DNA of 64,000 bases from Saccharum officinarum. Lineage: Eukaryota; Streptophyta; Magnoliopsida; Poales; Poaceae. Positions 43,151 through 56,139 of the stretch are shown piece after piece. How positions within the stretch are numbered: position 1 is the first letter of the stretch; the number at the start of each line of letters is the position of its first letter. The position numbers were made by a program, and so were the translations under genes. The stretch is taken from assembly GCA_020631735.1 (NCBI GenBank), contig CM036223.1:8966191-9030190 (forward strand), given 5' to 3'. The notes beneath the pieces are model-generated. The model was not told the DNA's origin. It was given only the letters and a program-made list of their open reading frames with translations, and ran no database searches.

Positions 43151-44105
43151 TGCCAGGCATTCGGCAAAAAATTTAAATTTTGTTTCGTTTTGCATCTTTT
43201 TTTTGCAGCCCTGATATAGTACTAGGAGCTAAATTTTCAAATTTGGTACATTTTTTAGGTTTTGTTGCTATATTTAGTTAATTTGTTTTATTTACTTGAA
43301 TATTTTTTCGTAAAAAATAAATTTGAACTGCAGGTGCATGGAATAATGGAATTTAGTGATTCAAAAAATGATATTTATGCTTTTGAATGTATTGTGAGGC
43401 CGTATCCAGGGACATATATAAAATTTCAAACATCTTGTTCACAAAACATGGCCACCAACTTGCGTGCGATTTGATTTTAAATTATATAAAATGCAAACGA
43501 AGTCCGAAAATCACGAAACTTATCGAGATGTCGTGATATCGCATGTGGAGGCTGTGATAAAAAAATGAGCAGTTTTTGAAATGGTGACGTACTATGCTTA
43601 AAACCTAGACAAAACATGTGGAGATGTCTGGGTTTTAAGCATCGTACGTCACCACTTACTCGAAACCTGCTCAATTTTTTATCATAACCTCCACATGCGA
43701 TATCACGACATCTCGACGAGTTTCATGATTTTCGGACTTCGTTTGCATTTTATATAATTTAAAAGCAAATCGCACGCAAGTTAGTGGCCATGTTTCGTGA
43801 ACAAGATGTTTGAAATTTTGTGTCTGTCCCTAGATACGGCCTCACAACACACTCAAAAGCATGAATATCATTTTTTGAATCGCTAAATTCCATTATTCCA
43901 TGCACGTGCAGTTTAAATTTGCTTTTTACGAAAAAATTCAAGTAAATAAAACAAATTAACTAAATATAGAAAAAAAACCTAAAAATGTACTAAATTTAAA
44001 AATTTTGCTCCTAGTACTGTATTAAGGCTGTAAAAAAATTTGGATGCAAAAAGAAAAAAGATTTAAATTCTTTGCGAATGCCTGGCATGATAGTTGGCAA
44101 AGAGG
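43130..44105. repeat. Long palindrome (two arms of about 475 bp)
   Basis: The sequence from about 43130 (tctttgccgagtgtcatgcc) reads as the reverse complement of the stretch ending at about 44105. The centre is near 43616, around the loop between gcttaaaacctagac and gtctgggttttaagc. The arms match with scattered differences and few indels. A transcript through it would fold into a near-perfect hairpin of roughly 475 bp. Confidence 0.9.
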
Positions 44106-44429
44106 TGCTTTGCCGAGTGCTAGAGAGACCGCACTCGGCAAAGAAATTACAAAAAAATTACAAAAAAAGGGAAAGACCTTTGCCGAGTGCTAGATCTGTG
44201 GCACTCGGCAAAAGGAGACAGTATCCCGCCCAGCCAAACAAGAATGCAAAAAAAGCAAAATAAAGAAAAAGAAAAAACCTTTGCTGAGTGCTAGATCTGG
44301 GGCACTCGGCAAAGGAGGTAGTATCCCGTCCAGCCAAACATGAATGGCAAAAAAGAGGAAAAAAATCTTTGCCGAGTGCCACATCCGGGGCACTCGGCAA
44401 AGAAGTCGTATTTGACTTAGCCATTTCGG

Positions 44430-45850
44430 CCTCAGGACACACACAGGCACACACAAACACACCGCGCCCGCACAGCCTGCGCAGCCGCCGCCGCCTCCCT
44501 GCCCGCGCGCCACCGCCTCCCCGTGCGCGCAACCGCCTCCCCGCCCGTGCGTCGCCGCCCTGCTCGCGAGACGCCTCCCCGCGCTCGTGGCCGCCGCCCG
44601 CCTGCACCGCCTCAGCGTGCCGCCACCCGAGCACCACCGCCGCCTGCTCACACCACCTCCCCGTGCCGCCGCCCACCCACGCCGCCTCCCCGCTTGCGCC
44701 ATGCCCGCGCTGCCACCCGCCTGCACCACCTCCCCGCGCGCACCACGCCCGCGCCGCACCCACGCCGCCTCCCCGCGCTGCGGCCGCCCGTCCTCTGCCC
44801 CTCGCCGTAGGCCTACTGGAGGTGTAGCAGGAGGGAAGAGGAGGAGCAGGCCCCCGGCGCCGGCCCCTGCCCCGTCCCGGCCGGGCACCGCAACCAGCGC
44901 CCACCCCGGCCCCGATGTGCCAGCCCGGCTTCGACCCCGCCTCGGCTACCACATGCCCTGGGCACACCCTGGTGCACGACCCCCGACTCTTCGTCCCCGA
45001 CCACCTCGCCCTGAAGGAGAGGAGGAGGAAGCCGAGAAGGAGAGGAGGAGGTGGTGCCTCGGCCGTCGCCCCATCCAATCCCGTTCCCAGCGCCACCTTC
45101 TCCGCGTGCCCATCCCACCGACGTCCCTACCGCCACCGCACCAGCTACGAGCACGCACATGGTATATCCACCGTGTCATTGTGATTGTCGGCCTTTGTGC
45201 TGTTGTGATTGTCGGCCTTCATGCCATTGTGCTTGTCGGCCTTCGTGCCGTTGTTTTTTTGCAAGTTTTGGAAACCTCCTCATGCAGGGGAGGTGCTGCC
45301 GAAATTTTAAATGGACACTAATCTCTTTGCTTTTTATGTAGGAGAAGCACCTGTCAGAGCCGAGCCAGAGTACCTCGGCTACCCTGGTCGTCTTCGTCAC
45401 CGGTGCGGGTCTGCCTGCACCGCGTCACCTCGCCACTGCACCGACTCGCCACGGCCCCGCTAGCCTAACTCCACCGTCATCCTCGGTATAAATAACCTCT
45501 CTTCCGTATCATTGTCGTAGATCGCATAACCCAATTAGGCGTCTCCCGTTCGAAAGAGATACGGTTGGAGGTATGCAGATCATTGCATATCTACGCCTGT
45601 ATCTGTTTTGGATTGTCCACTTTTTTTGGACAGCCCGCGGATGCATAGATGGGTTAGTTTCCATGGTCTGCTCCAATCCGAGACAGAGTTTTGGCACCAC
45701 CTCCCTATTGTTCTCCGGATATACACTCTCCCTGCTAGGACGTGTATCGAAAGAACAGCGCGGAGGTACTACCAAAATTCTGTCTTAGATCGGAGTAGAG
45801 CATGGAAACTAACCTCATCTACGCATCCATGGGTGGGATTAGAACCTATC
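44430..45850 (+). other. CACTA 5' leader region, GC-rich
   Basis: 44440-45170 is extremely C-rich on the plus strand (ccgccgcctccc units) with long but low-complexity frames in all directions. tgattgtcggccttcgtgc repeats three times at 45180-45250. 45490-45850 resembles a transcript leader. Placed between the subterminal repeats and TNP2, it is best read as promoter and untranslated first exons, not a protein gene. Confidence 0.5.
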
Positions 45851-48800
45851 TGTAACACCCCAGGTGTTTGTCACTCACTAAGCAGTGGGTTTGAGCTCAA
45901 ATATGATAGATTATGTGGAGATGACAATGTCGAGGTCAACCTATGGAGATGAGCCTGACCTAAAGTTGGATGTTACTCTTTTGTTTTACATATAGGCCAT
46001 TTTCAAAGATATAGGCTTGGATGGTGTTATGGCAATATCTTCATGTGTCTCACATCACATCCTATCTATATTGATCCCTGGAAAAGTTTCATGAAGTTTG
46101 GAATCAAAAAGTCACATGAAATGATAAGTTATATGCTTGTTTGGATTATAACTAAAACCTGCCTTACATCCCATGAGGACTAGTGTTTATGCAACATACA
46201 AATGCAACATGTGCAACAAACCTTTGCAACATGTGGAACAACCTAGGGAAACATGTGTAGCATGTACCTTACAACAACACATGAAACAATTAAAATATGG
46301 CCTTGAAACAAGCACTACAATTATAGTGATTTCTATGTTTCAATACTTGTGAGGCCTACACTTTTATGCAACCTATGCATGGTGGGTATGTTTGGCCTCT
46401 ACAACACCTTAACTACACTTGGGACACTTAATGGAACAATGTTCATGTTGACCATGTTGACTAATTGTGTCTCTAAGTGATGGTTGACCATGTATGGACC
46501 CTAGAACCCTTTTGTTTGACCATTTCAAAAGTGTGACCTAGAAGCTTTGCATGACTGTGCACCTTTTACAAAGTTGTAGAGAATTTTATAAGGAACAAAC
46601 TTTGTTTAAGAGTCAAGTCATGAAAATGTGTGGAACATGCTCAAAAAGGGCCCACAAGTCAAATTTAGGGTTGTTTCCCAACACTTGACATATTCTAAGT
46701 CCCTAATTGGCAGCATCAAGTCAACATATTCGTGACATTTTATCTTCCAATTTCATATGGTAGCTCAATTAGGTTCCTTAATATGAGTAGTACTTTTCAT
46801 GATGGAAACAATGGATCAAGTGTCACTCAAAATGGAGCTTAGTTGGACCTTCAATAGGAGCTTCCAAAATAGCAAAAAGTTGCTTTTATCACTAATCGAC
46901 CTTGACATGTTGACATGTCGCGTTCTCCAAAATTTGTTAAGCGACTTGGGTAGGTCCAAATGTAAAAGTTGGAGCTTATATGATGGGGAATAACATACAA
47001 GAAGATGGCATCTGTTGGACTTGTTTTGACCATCAATTTTTGAAGATTGGTAATCGCTGTCAATGCATTGACAATGCTAGTTTGAGGCTTAATTATCCAC
47101 TAAACCGTGGCCCAAATGATGATGCACCTTAAATAGAAAATGTAGAGCATGTTGTGGTCAACAACTTTGGTTCAAGGCCCTTGGCCCAAATATGAACAGA
47201 ACCAGCCCAAAATCAGCCTCCAAGATGGGCACAGAGGCGCCTGCCACGTGCTCGACGAATTGTTCCCTTAGGGAGGGCGTGGCGGCCATGCGCCAGAGCG
47301 TCTTCGCCATGGACGCCACGCGTCCTCCTCTCTGCCATGTGTCCGTGCCTCCCTCGACGTGGAAGAGCACCAGGACGCGCACCCAAGCTCCACTCCATGC
47401 CCCCTCTCGCCCTGGAGCTTCCCAATTGCCTCCCTGCCTTTTCCCAGTAGCACCCAGAGCACGTCCGCCATGGCCAATCTCACCGCCGGAGTCATTCCGC
47501 ACCTCACGCCATACTTCTGCTCCACCAAGTGTGCCATTGCCGCCGCCTCGTCGTGCCTTACCGCGTGCGCACTCGCTTGAGCCATCCCCGCCGCCAGCAC
47601 TTTGGCCGTGGACGCCACCATGGCCGACGAGCAGAGGCCACACCGGCCATCGTGGCCAAGCCACTTTAGTTCACCATGCTACCAACCAAAGGCTGCCATA
47701 GTTTCGCCTAGACCTGAGGATGCTGCGCCGCCACTTCACCGCCGCCGGGGTGAGCCGTTGAGCCTACGCCGCCGTCGCCATGCCGCTCGGGCCGCACTTG
47801 CTTGTGGCCAGGTGGCCATGAGCCACCTCTGGCTAAGCTGCGACTGCTCAGGGATGCGCGCGGGCCCCTGGTCACTACGCCACCGCCGCTTGCCGCTAGA
47901 GCGCTGCCCTGCCGGCCGGAGCCGTGGGCCGGTCGCCTCCCCTGCTCCCGGTGTCCCTGTGAAGGAGAAAGGGGCGGGGAAGAAAACTGATCCGGCTCCC
48001 TCTCTCTATGACAGCTGGGCCCAATGGTACAGAGGGTTCCACACGTCGGTTAAATGGTGACTGATTAGGGTGCTTGTTTGGGTGCGTTTAGCGAGTTAAT
48101 TTAGGGTTGAGTAATTCTGTTTTTGAATTTCAGAAATTTGTAAATCTTCTAAAATTCATATCTCATGCTAGGTAATTCCAAAAATAGAAAATGTGGACTT
48201 TTTGGAAACCATGAGAAGAGATCTATGCAGTGGAGTCATTAAATGTTAGGGGTTTATGGTAGTCTTTTCATGCTATGAATGTACTATAGTATAAATTTCA
48301 TGGTCATTACTTACTGTATGATCAAGTTATTGGTTTAACTTGTTTATGTCTTGATAACTAGCTTATAAATAATATATAAATGATAAAATGGAAAATGTTG
48401 TTCCATTAGCTTAGTATGATGTTTATATATCATATTGATTCATGCTAGGGCCATGTGTTCATAGAAAATATGGAGTTTTAGGTTTAACTTGCTCTCACAT
48501 GATTTATTGTATTGGTCATTTGTATTTTTCATAGAGGTTGATATACATATACAAATGACTTGAAATTTGGACAGTAGACTTTTGGGAGCATTTTTAGGCC
48601 ACTGTAATTTTGGTAGAATTTATTAAGCATTTGTGGTAGGTGTTCATAATTCCACCTAATTATCTAAATAAATTAAAAAAATACATTAAAAGAATTTATT
48701 TAGGAATGCACACTATGTTTTCTGGTGTTCATTAGTCATGTGTGACTTGTTGGTGAAGTTGGTTTTGTCCAATTATATGTTTGCAACATAAGTTAATAAT

Positions 48801-51152
48801 TATTTCTTGCAAATGAAGTTTCTAGGCAGATCTGGAAACTTGGCAAAGTTCTTCATGATAATGTGCTTTGCTGGAAAACTTGTTTATACAAAAGTTATAG
48901 ATAATTTATGTATCTAGCTCGTGTTAAAATTTGGTGGCATTTGGTCAATTAGTCTTTGAGTTATAGATGTTTAAAGTCTGGTCCCAGATTTGGGTGCTCT
49001 CTGTTTGGGGCAGACCAGATTCTGTAGTTTCCTCTTTTTGACCCATTAACTTGAGAATCAGGCTTAGGTGATTATAAATGAATTGTAGAGAATTTTATAA
49101 GCTTTCCAGAATATCTTCTTGCAAGTCATTTAGAGTTGTAAATCTCCAGTTATGATTAAATTACTTAGCTGCTGTTTCTGATGCCCAGAATGTGGCAAAT
49201 TCTAGTCTAGTGTTTTGATTAACTTTGCCATGCTATTGGGTTAAAGTGTGACTCATATCCTTGATGGTACTTGGGTTGGTACCCTGTAATCTTATGATAC
49301 TTGTGCCTTGATTGTTGTGCTCACAATCTTCTATGTTATGCCCTAATGAGGATTAAGTTAATTAGCTCTAGGTGTTTATGAGAACTTTGGTATGCTTGTT
49401 TGATTTCTTTGTTTATTACCCTTCTATGCATTCATACATATGCATTGTTGCACCTCATTTAGGTACGCTAGCTGAAACACGTGAAGGACCTGATGTGGAG
49501 CTAACCAGAAGATGGTGTGGTGGATCCATCCCGAAGGTAGAAAGTTCGGACGAGTGCTTGATTGGAGAATGCTCGCCAAGCGAGTTTCTTCTGACAAACT
49601 TTGACTTGAGTCGGATCCCAGGCAAGCCCCGAAGCATTATAAGCCTCCTACCTTCAAAGCAATTAATTCTATATATGTTATAAGTATTGTTGCATTAAGT
49701 GATAGGAGTTGGTTGAAAACCTTGCTGCATTATATCACTCCTTGTCCAGATATATGAATCCTTGAATCCTACATAGACTAGGATCGAGTAGATGCTTAGC
49801 CCTGCTTTAAGCGGTAGAAGTCAGGTGATTTCCTATCACCTGCGAGATGTAGGGATATTCATATATGAAACGGTTGGCTATATGTGCTATCGTGGGAATG
49901 GAACCATGTGTTAATAAAATGAAATGAGACCGGGCGGGATGATGATAGTGAAGCGACAAGGCATGGAGGTCTTGGGTGTGAATCTATCCCCGTCTGAGTC
50001 GTTTAAGGACCGATTCGCTGTATGTCCTTGAGTCATGTTGAACGCAGTCTAACACTTAGTTGGCCGGATAAGTCGTTCCGACCGCGAAGCCGAGTAATTC
50101 AGTTCAGGCCAGGAGTCGAATGGTAGGTCGCATCTTGGAGGAGAGTAAGGATGTGCTTGGGGACATTGGCGTGAGACCAAGGGGGGGTTAGAGTCCCTAT
50201 CACCTGGCAGAGTGTTGCCCTTGGGGATGCGGCATCATTCGAACCTGCGACTCCTGAATTGTACGAAAGGTGGCTTGTGCGACCCTGGCAGGGGCCTGCG
50301 CGGTGAGTGTTAGAAATACCCCTCCAGCTGGATAGGAATTCGATTCGAATCGCCGTCGCTCCTGGTTAGTGAGCACTTGACTTGAGCAGTGGCAACGTAG
50401 ATTCAATTAAATTGAACTGGTGATTAATTGGATAACGATGGAAAGGTTGCCTCAATTTATACCTGCTATGGTTAATATTGTTTGCTCCTAATAAAGTGAG
50501 TGCTCTAGTACAGGTTCTAATATAGATGATAGGTTAATGATAATTAACTTGATGCTTAAGCATTAATGATTACCTATCCATATTAAGCGTTTATGCAAAA
50601 TGTTGTCAAGCCAGCCCACTTTATATCAGCCTCGCATGATCCTTGGTGTCACCTTATTTCTGGTTTCTGACGGGTAAGTCTAGCTGAGTACCTTCTTGTA
50701 CTCAGGGTTTTATCCCCACTTGTTGCAGGTTGTGATGTATCATGGCGACTGCAAGAGTTGGTTGGCTCTGCCTTGTGGCAGAGTGTGATCATGGGCATGA
50801 TCCTTCTTATTTACCTTATCTCTAATGCTCTTGTTGGAAGTCGACCGTTGTACTGGCATGTATTTGAAATAAGAATAATGTTAGTTTCAAATTACTTTGC
50901 TTCCGCTACTTTTGAACTTAAGTTGTAATAACTACGTTGAACTCCGATGTATATTGAATTACTTGTGAAATGGTTATAACATGTGACTTGTTATATTGAA
51001 TCACTATGATCTTGGCTTGTATGTTGGTTGGTTTGAAATCCCTCGTGATTTCATTGGACTACCGGAGTTATATAGGCTCAAGTGCGAGAATTTGATCATT
51101 TCGGTGATTGTTTTTGTACTTGTGCTCTTATAATTTGGATGGTTCTGTTACA
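45851..51152 (+). mobile_element. Solo LTR of a Gypsy-type element, 5302 bp
   Basis: The ends are TGTAACACCC...GGTTCTGTTACA with short inverted termini TGTAACA/TGTTACA. Direct repeats CTATC lie immediately outside at 45846-45850 and 51153-51157, the 5-bp duplication of LTR retrotransposons. There is no primer site, gag or pol inside. The central part (47190-48050) is GC-rich and the rest AT-rich, as in other long grass LTRs. It lies within the CACTA, between its leader and transposase. A solo LTR forms when the two LTRs of an element recombine. Confidence 0.9.
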
Positions 51153-51169
51153 CTATCCTCACCTATTAG

Positions 51170-54100
51170 ACAGTAGGAACGCCATGTAGATGCAGTTGAT
51201 GGTTACTTTGCTCACTGGTATATATGTTAGAGGATGGGGTGACTGTGAGTGGATGTACATAGGCCGCTCAAGTCAGAGTGATTTCACCCATTAATGGATA
51301 ATGAAGACCAATGATTTCTTGGAACTAGCATTTGGCGAGTCTGCTAAAGGAGCGATTCTAGTTTTGTGTCTCTGCAAGAGATGTGCAAACAGAAAAAGGA
51401 AAAACAATGTGGACATGGGTAAACATCTTTTGAAGAATGGATTTACACTGGACTATTCTCGGTGGGTCCACCATGGTGAAGCCCATCGTCTGAGAGAGGA
51501 GGTGGTGAGACCCCACATCGAGGATTTTGATGTTGGTGCCGAGGTAGCAGACATGTTAGATGACTGGCACGAAGGATAGTACGGTGAAGGACGTACAGAG
51601 GAGGAGATGGAGGTGACCGCAAAGGCGTTCTACGACATGATGTCTTCAGCACAGAAACCCCTTCACGATCGGACATCGGTTTCTCAACTAGAAGCCATTG
51701 GACGCTTAATGGAGTTCAAGTCTGAGTGTAGCATGAGTCGAGAACACTTCAATGATATGTTGATCGTGATTGGCAGCCTGCTTCCGGATGGCCACATTCT
51801 GCCAAAGAGCATGTACGAGTCACAGAAACTTCTTCATGCACTCAAGATGCCATATGATCAGATACATGTTTGTCTGAAGGGGTGCGTCCTATTTATGAAA
51901 GAACAGAAGGATGCAAATTACTGTCCAAAGTGTAAATCCTCTAGGTACCTAATGGTAGACTCTGGTGATGGCTAGAAGAGGCAGCTTACAATCCTCGTGA
52001 AGATCCTACGGCACCTCCCATTCATACTAAGGATCCAACGGCTATACATGACCGAGGAATCCACGAAACAGATGACATGGCACAAAAAAGGGAAACGATA
52101 CAATGCTGAGAAACCGGTACATCCATCCGATGGTGAAGCATGGACCCGCTTTGATGGCATTCATCGTGAGAAAGCAGATGAGGCTCGTAATGTACGTGTT
52201 GTGCTAGCAACAGATGGGTTCAATCCTTATGGATTGATGGCTGCCCTATACACATGTTGGCCCATGTTCCTTATCCCCCTCAATCTTCCCCTGGCGTATG
52301 CTTTCAAAGACAGAACATATTCTTGTCATTGATAATTCCTGGACACCTGGGAGTGATATGGGTGTGTACATGGAGTCTGTGATTGATGAATTGGTCAGTG
52401 CTTGGGAGGAAGGCGTATGGACATATGACCAAGCCACAAAGACAAGCTTCAAAATGCATGTTTGGTACCACTACTCCCTGCATGACTTTCTGGCCTATGG
52501 GATATTCTGTGCCTGGTGTGTTCATGGGAAGTTCCCATGCCTAATATGCAAGGAACATCTAAGGTTCATTTGGTTGCAGAAGGGTGGCAAGTATTCATTG
52601 TTCGACAAACATCGTCAATTCCTCCCTCTTGACCATCCATTCAGACAAGACATCAAGAACTTTATGAAAGGTGTCATAGTGAAAGACCATCCACCGTAGA
52701 TGATGACTGGTGCCGAGGTTCATGCTTAGACAGATGCTCTCGTGGCCAATCAAGAAGGTGGTGGTTTTGTGGGGTATGGTGAGGAACACATGTGGACTCA
52801 TAAGTCGGGCTTGACGAGGCTCCCCTATTTTGATGACCTCCTTCTCCTACATAACATTGATGTAATGTACATTGAAAAGAATGTCACCGAGGCACTTTGG
52901 GGAACCATCATGGAAACTGAAAAGTCAAAGGACAACCCTAAGGCTAGAGTGGACTTGGCAACGTTATGCGATAGACCAAAGCAATAGATGCAGCCTCCTA
53001 GAGGTGGCAAGACATGGAAAAGGCTGAAGGCCGATTTCATCTTGGCCAGGAAACACAGGAGGGAAGTACTTGAATGGATGCAGACGCTAATGTTCCCTAA
53101 TGGGTATGCATGGAATTTGAGGAGGGGAGTGAACTTATCTACTCTGTGAGTCAACGAGATGAAGAGTCCTGACTACCACATATGGATTGAGCGGCTTCTT
53201 CTGGCGATGGTTCGAGGCTATGTCCTTGAGCATGTGTGGCTAGCGCTGGCAGAGTTGAGCTAGTTCTTCCGCCAGCTTTGTGCCAAGGAGTTATCTTGGA
53301 CCGTGATTGATGACTTGGAAAACGTGGCGCTTGTGTTGCTCTGTAAGATGGAGAAGATCTTCCCACCCGGCTTCTTCAATCCGATGCAGCATTTGATATT
53401 GCACCTCCCATATGAGGCACGAATGGGGGGCCGTGCAGGCCCATTGGTGCTATCCAATCGAGAGATGTCTAAAGACTCTTTGTAAAAAATGTAGAAATAA
53501 AGGCAAAATTGAGGTTTCTATTGCAGAGGCATACATTCTGGAGGAAGTGTCAAACTTCATAGAAAAATACTACGCCAAGAACCTTTCTAGCGTGCATAAT
53601 CCACTCCCTCGTTACAATGCTAGCAAAAATGAATCGAACCTTAGCCTTTTCCGAGGGCAACTCGAAAGCGCAAATGCATCGACCACTAAGACCTTGATAT
53701 ATGAAAAGTGGCACTACATCATGCTATATGTGTTGAACAACCTTGACGAGGTGGCGCCATACATTGGGTAAGTTCTCAACGAACTTGTTTCAATACGCCA
53801 TCACTATTCCTCATCCAACCCCTTGTTTCACATTGGTACAGGGAATTTCTTCATCACTTCTGGAATCAAACAAGGGATCCTACCCCACAGGAAGCTGATA
53901 CCCTTCTTTCAAAGGGTGCGGGACCAAGGAGGCCCGATTTCATTTCTTGGTTTAAAAACAATGTACTTTTCAATTTAGCTCGTACTTAGTTTGACCTTCC
54001 AAGTTGCTCATACGTTTGAATAATATAATGATATATCCTGCTCAAGCTTGCAGGCCCAAACCGATGCGTCTATCAGTGGTGAGTTGAGACAGGTTACAAA

Positions 54101-54836
54101 TGGCTATGCCTATAGGATCAAGTCATTTACCGGTTACGACGTGAATGGATATCGCTTTCACACAGCAAGCTACGAGCAGAGTCGGCCCAATCGAAAAACC
54201 ACAAATAGCGGAATTTTTAACCCCAGCACTAGCCTCGACTATTATGGAAGAATTGAAGGAATATATGAACTTTCATTTGCAAATGCCATCAAACCTCTTA
54301 GTCCTGTCATATTCAAGTGCCATTGGTTTGATCCTAGAGTAACGAGACGGACCCCTCATCTTGGGCTAGTCGAAATTCGATAGCATTCTGTCTATCCAGG
54401 AGATGATGTCTCTATTGTGGCTCAATAGGTCACACAGGTTTATTATGCCCAAACCAAAGAGCATCTTAAGGGTTGGGCTATTGTGCACAAGGTATCGCCA
54501 CACGATAAACTACCCGTCCCAAACGATGAAGATTACAACTTCAACACAAACACATATGACGGAGAGTTCTATCAAGAAGAGGGTCTACAAGGGAGGTTTG
54601 AGATAGACTTAACCGAAGCGATAGGAATGGATGTAGACAATGATTGGGTTGATGACGAGGACGATGGAGATGATGTGCAAAATGTGAAGGACTTACAAAT
54701 GCTTGAGCGATTACGTTTAGGCAATGACAATGAAGACAACATTCCTCCTTCAGATAGTGTTGATTATTTTGACATGGTTGATAGTGATGATGAGACTTAT
54801 GATCCAGCTAATCCTGATCATGCAGATTATTTCTAA
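51170..54836 (+). pseudogene. CACTA TNP2 transposase, multiple stops and frameshifts
   Basis: Parts in order. The transposase-associated N-terminal domain (51226-51580: DCEWMYIGRSS, FLELAFGESAKG, CLCKRCANRK, HLLKNGFTLDYSRWVHHGE). Then 51607-51975, with HFNDMLIVIGSLLPDGH and the zinc-like CPKCKSSRY. The TNP2 core (51997-52700: VVLATDGFNPYG, then after a frameshift MGVYMESVIDELVSAWEEGV, TYDQATKTSFKMHVWYHYS, CVHGKFPCLIC, KGGKYSLFDKHRQFLP). Next 52742-53500 with ERLLLAMVRGYVLEHVW and FFNPMQHLILHLPYEA (DUF4218-like). Then 54050-54383 with DVNGYRFHTASYEQ and LDYYGRIEGIYEL (DUF4216-like), and an acidic tail to 54836. TNP2 is the DDE-type cleavage enzyme; this copy is inactive. Confidence 0.85.
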
Positions 54837-54992
54837 AACATGTAATACTATGTTATTTTGTAATTATGTTTTGTTTATTTTGCATCTATTTCTAATTACT
54901 TCTTGTTTATTCTTTTTAATTTCTAATTAGCTCTTGTTTATTCTTTCCAATTGCAGGTGATTGAACAAAGATAGTGGGCAACCATCAGAGGA

Positions 54993-56113
54993 ACATGTGT
55001 GGTAGGGGACGGGGACGGGGATGGGGACGAGGAGAAGCAGGCTTGATAGACGGACGAGGAGGGGGTGGGGACACGGATGACGAGGAGGAGGCGGTAGGTA
55101 CGGGTTTCGCTTTGTCTAGTTCATCGAGTGTCTACTTGCGAGGTCCCACGAGTCTCCCTTCTCCACCGGCTCCTCATTGATGTCCGGTGATTCGCCATGA
55201 AGGACAAAAGTAAGTAACTTTAGATGTTATCAATACTTCTTCATATGATATGTCGAAAATTGAAGTAGAAACTAATATTTTTTTCTTAATCACTTATGCA
55301 GAAACTAGATAGTTGTGTTGGGTGGTGGTCTCGCATGCCATGTCAATGGCATCCTGGGTCTTCTGTGCAAGACCCACTTCCCTGGCCTGGTTGACTATGC
55401 CAGGAAGAGGGAGCTAGCTTACACCTTTGACCACTACGCCAACGCCCCCGACACGGAGGCTGACAACAAGGCGGTGTGGGTGAAGCGGGACTTTTGTGTA
55501 AGTCTTCATCGCACCACATTGCTCAATACATCGCATTCTTTGGACTTTTCTTTAAATAATGAATGGATACATTGTGTCTGTATGCTGCTTTATTACAAAT
55601 GCGAGGAGGGATTTGAGGTCAGGGCGGAGGCGATACTTACCAAAGCCTGCAAAAAGCTCATCGTGGACATCCATTATGAGGCGCACTTCCAGACCATCGT
55701 CACTTACCACAAGTCGATCCTTGGAGAGGATGTTAAGAAGCCACAAGCAAGAAGCATGACGCTGACTCGGGACCAATACATATAGGTAGATAAAGAACAT
55801 TAATATTGATTCCTTTTGAGATTAAGTAGTCTTAATTTGTTCATCTTATATAACAAATACTTGATGATGTGCAGATGTGTCCCTGGTCATGCGTTGCGTA
55901 TCCCGAATGCTGGGAGATGATGGTAGACAGGTGGTGTGGCTCCGAGTGGGCCGAAACGCACAACGCTACCCGGGAGCGGCGATTGCTGATGCCAGGTGTA
56001 CCGTACCATCAAAGCAGTCGCAGCCTCACCGCATACGGATAAGCATGGGTACTCGAATTCACTTCTCTATTCTAACGCTCAATTCTGCTTGATTTCTAAT
56101 CATCTTGCTCTCT
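54993..56113 (+). pseudogene. CACTA TNPA-like gene, truncated (copy B)
   Basis: Exon 54993-55179 encodes an RG-rich start (MCGRGRGRGWGRG). The next exon, about 55302-55500, has NGILGLLCKTHFPGLVDYARKRE, YTFDHYANAPD and KAVWVKRDF. The exon 55591-55784 and exon 55873-56054 match copy A 39-505. The in-frame TAG after TRDQYI and the TAA before the next intron are present here as in copy A. Everything after 56113 is deleted, including the GGGKKYG exon and coiled coil retained in copy A. Confidence 0.8.
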
Positions 56114-56139
56114 ATTCTAACGCTCAATTCTGCTTGATT
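56064..56139. other. Deletion junction with templated filler
   Basis: A 31-bp segment at 56064-56094 is repeated exactly at 56109-56139 (offset 45). The repeat bridges the CACTA sequence (ending 56113) and the LINE sequence (starting 56136). Copy A shows the undeleted state. Confidence 0.93.

Larger units (their letters stand above)
42781..56113 (+). mobile_element. CACTA transposon, left end to TNPA, truncated on the right (copy B)
   Basis: The left terminus CACTATCGGAGACGACATCT is at 42781. Then come subterminal repeats, a palindrome of about 970 bp, a GC-rich leader, a nested 5.3-kb solo LTR (45851-51152), a TNP2 pseudogene (51170-54836) and a TNPA pseudogene (54993-56060). At 56113 the element stops at a deletion junction; its right 1.5 kb is preserved only in copy A (564-2067). 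Without the LTR the complete element would be about 9.5 kb, normal for autonomous grass CACTA elements. Confidence 0.85.

Noticed and set aside
44158..45341. Long overlapping frames (up to 312 codons) on both strands
   Set aside because: CCG-repeat composition keeps all frames open; the products are Ala/Arg/Pro/Gly-rich without domains; the region is the CACTA leader.
47158..48060. Frames of 150-170 codons on both strands
   Set aside because: They lie wholly within the solo LTR, whose GC-rich centre opens frames in both directions; no domain.
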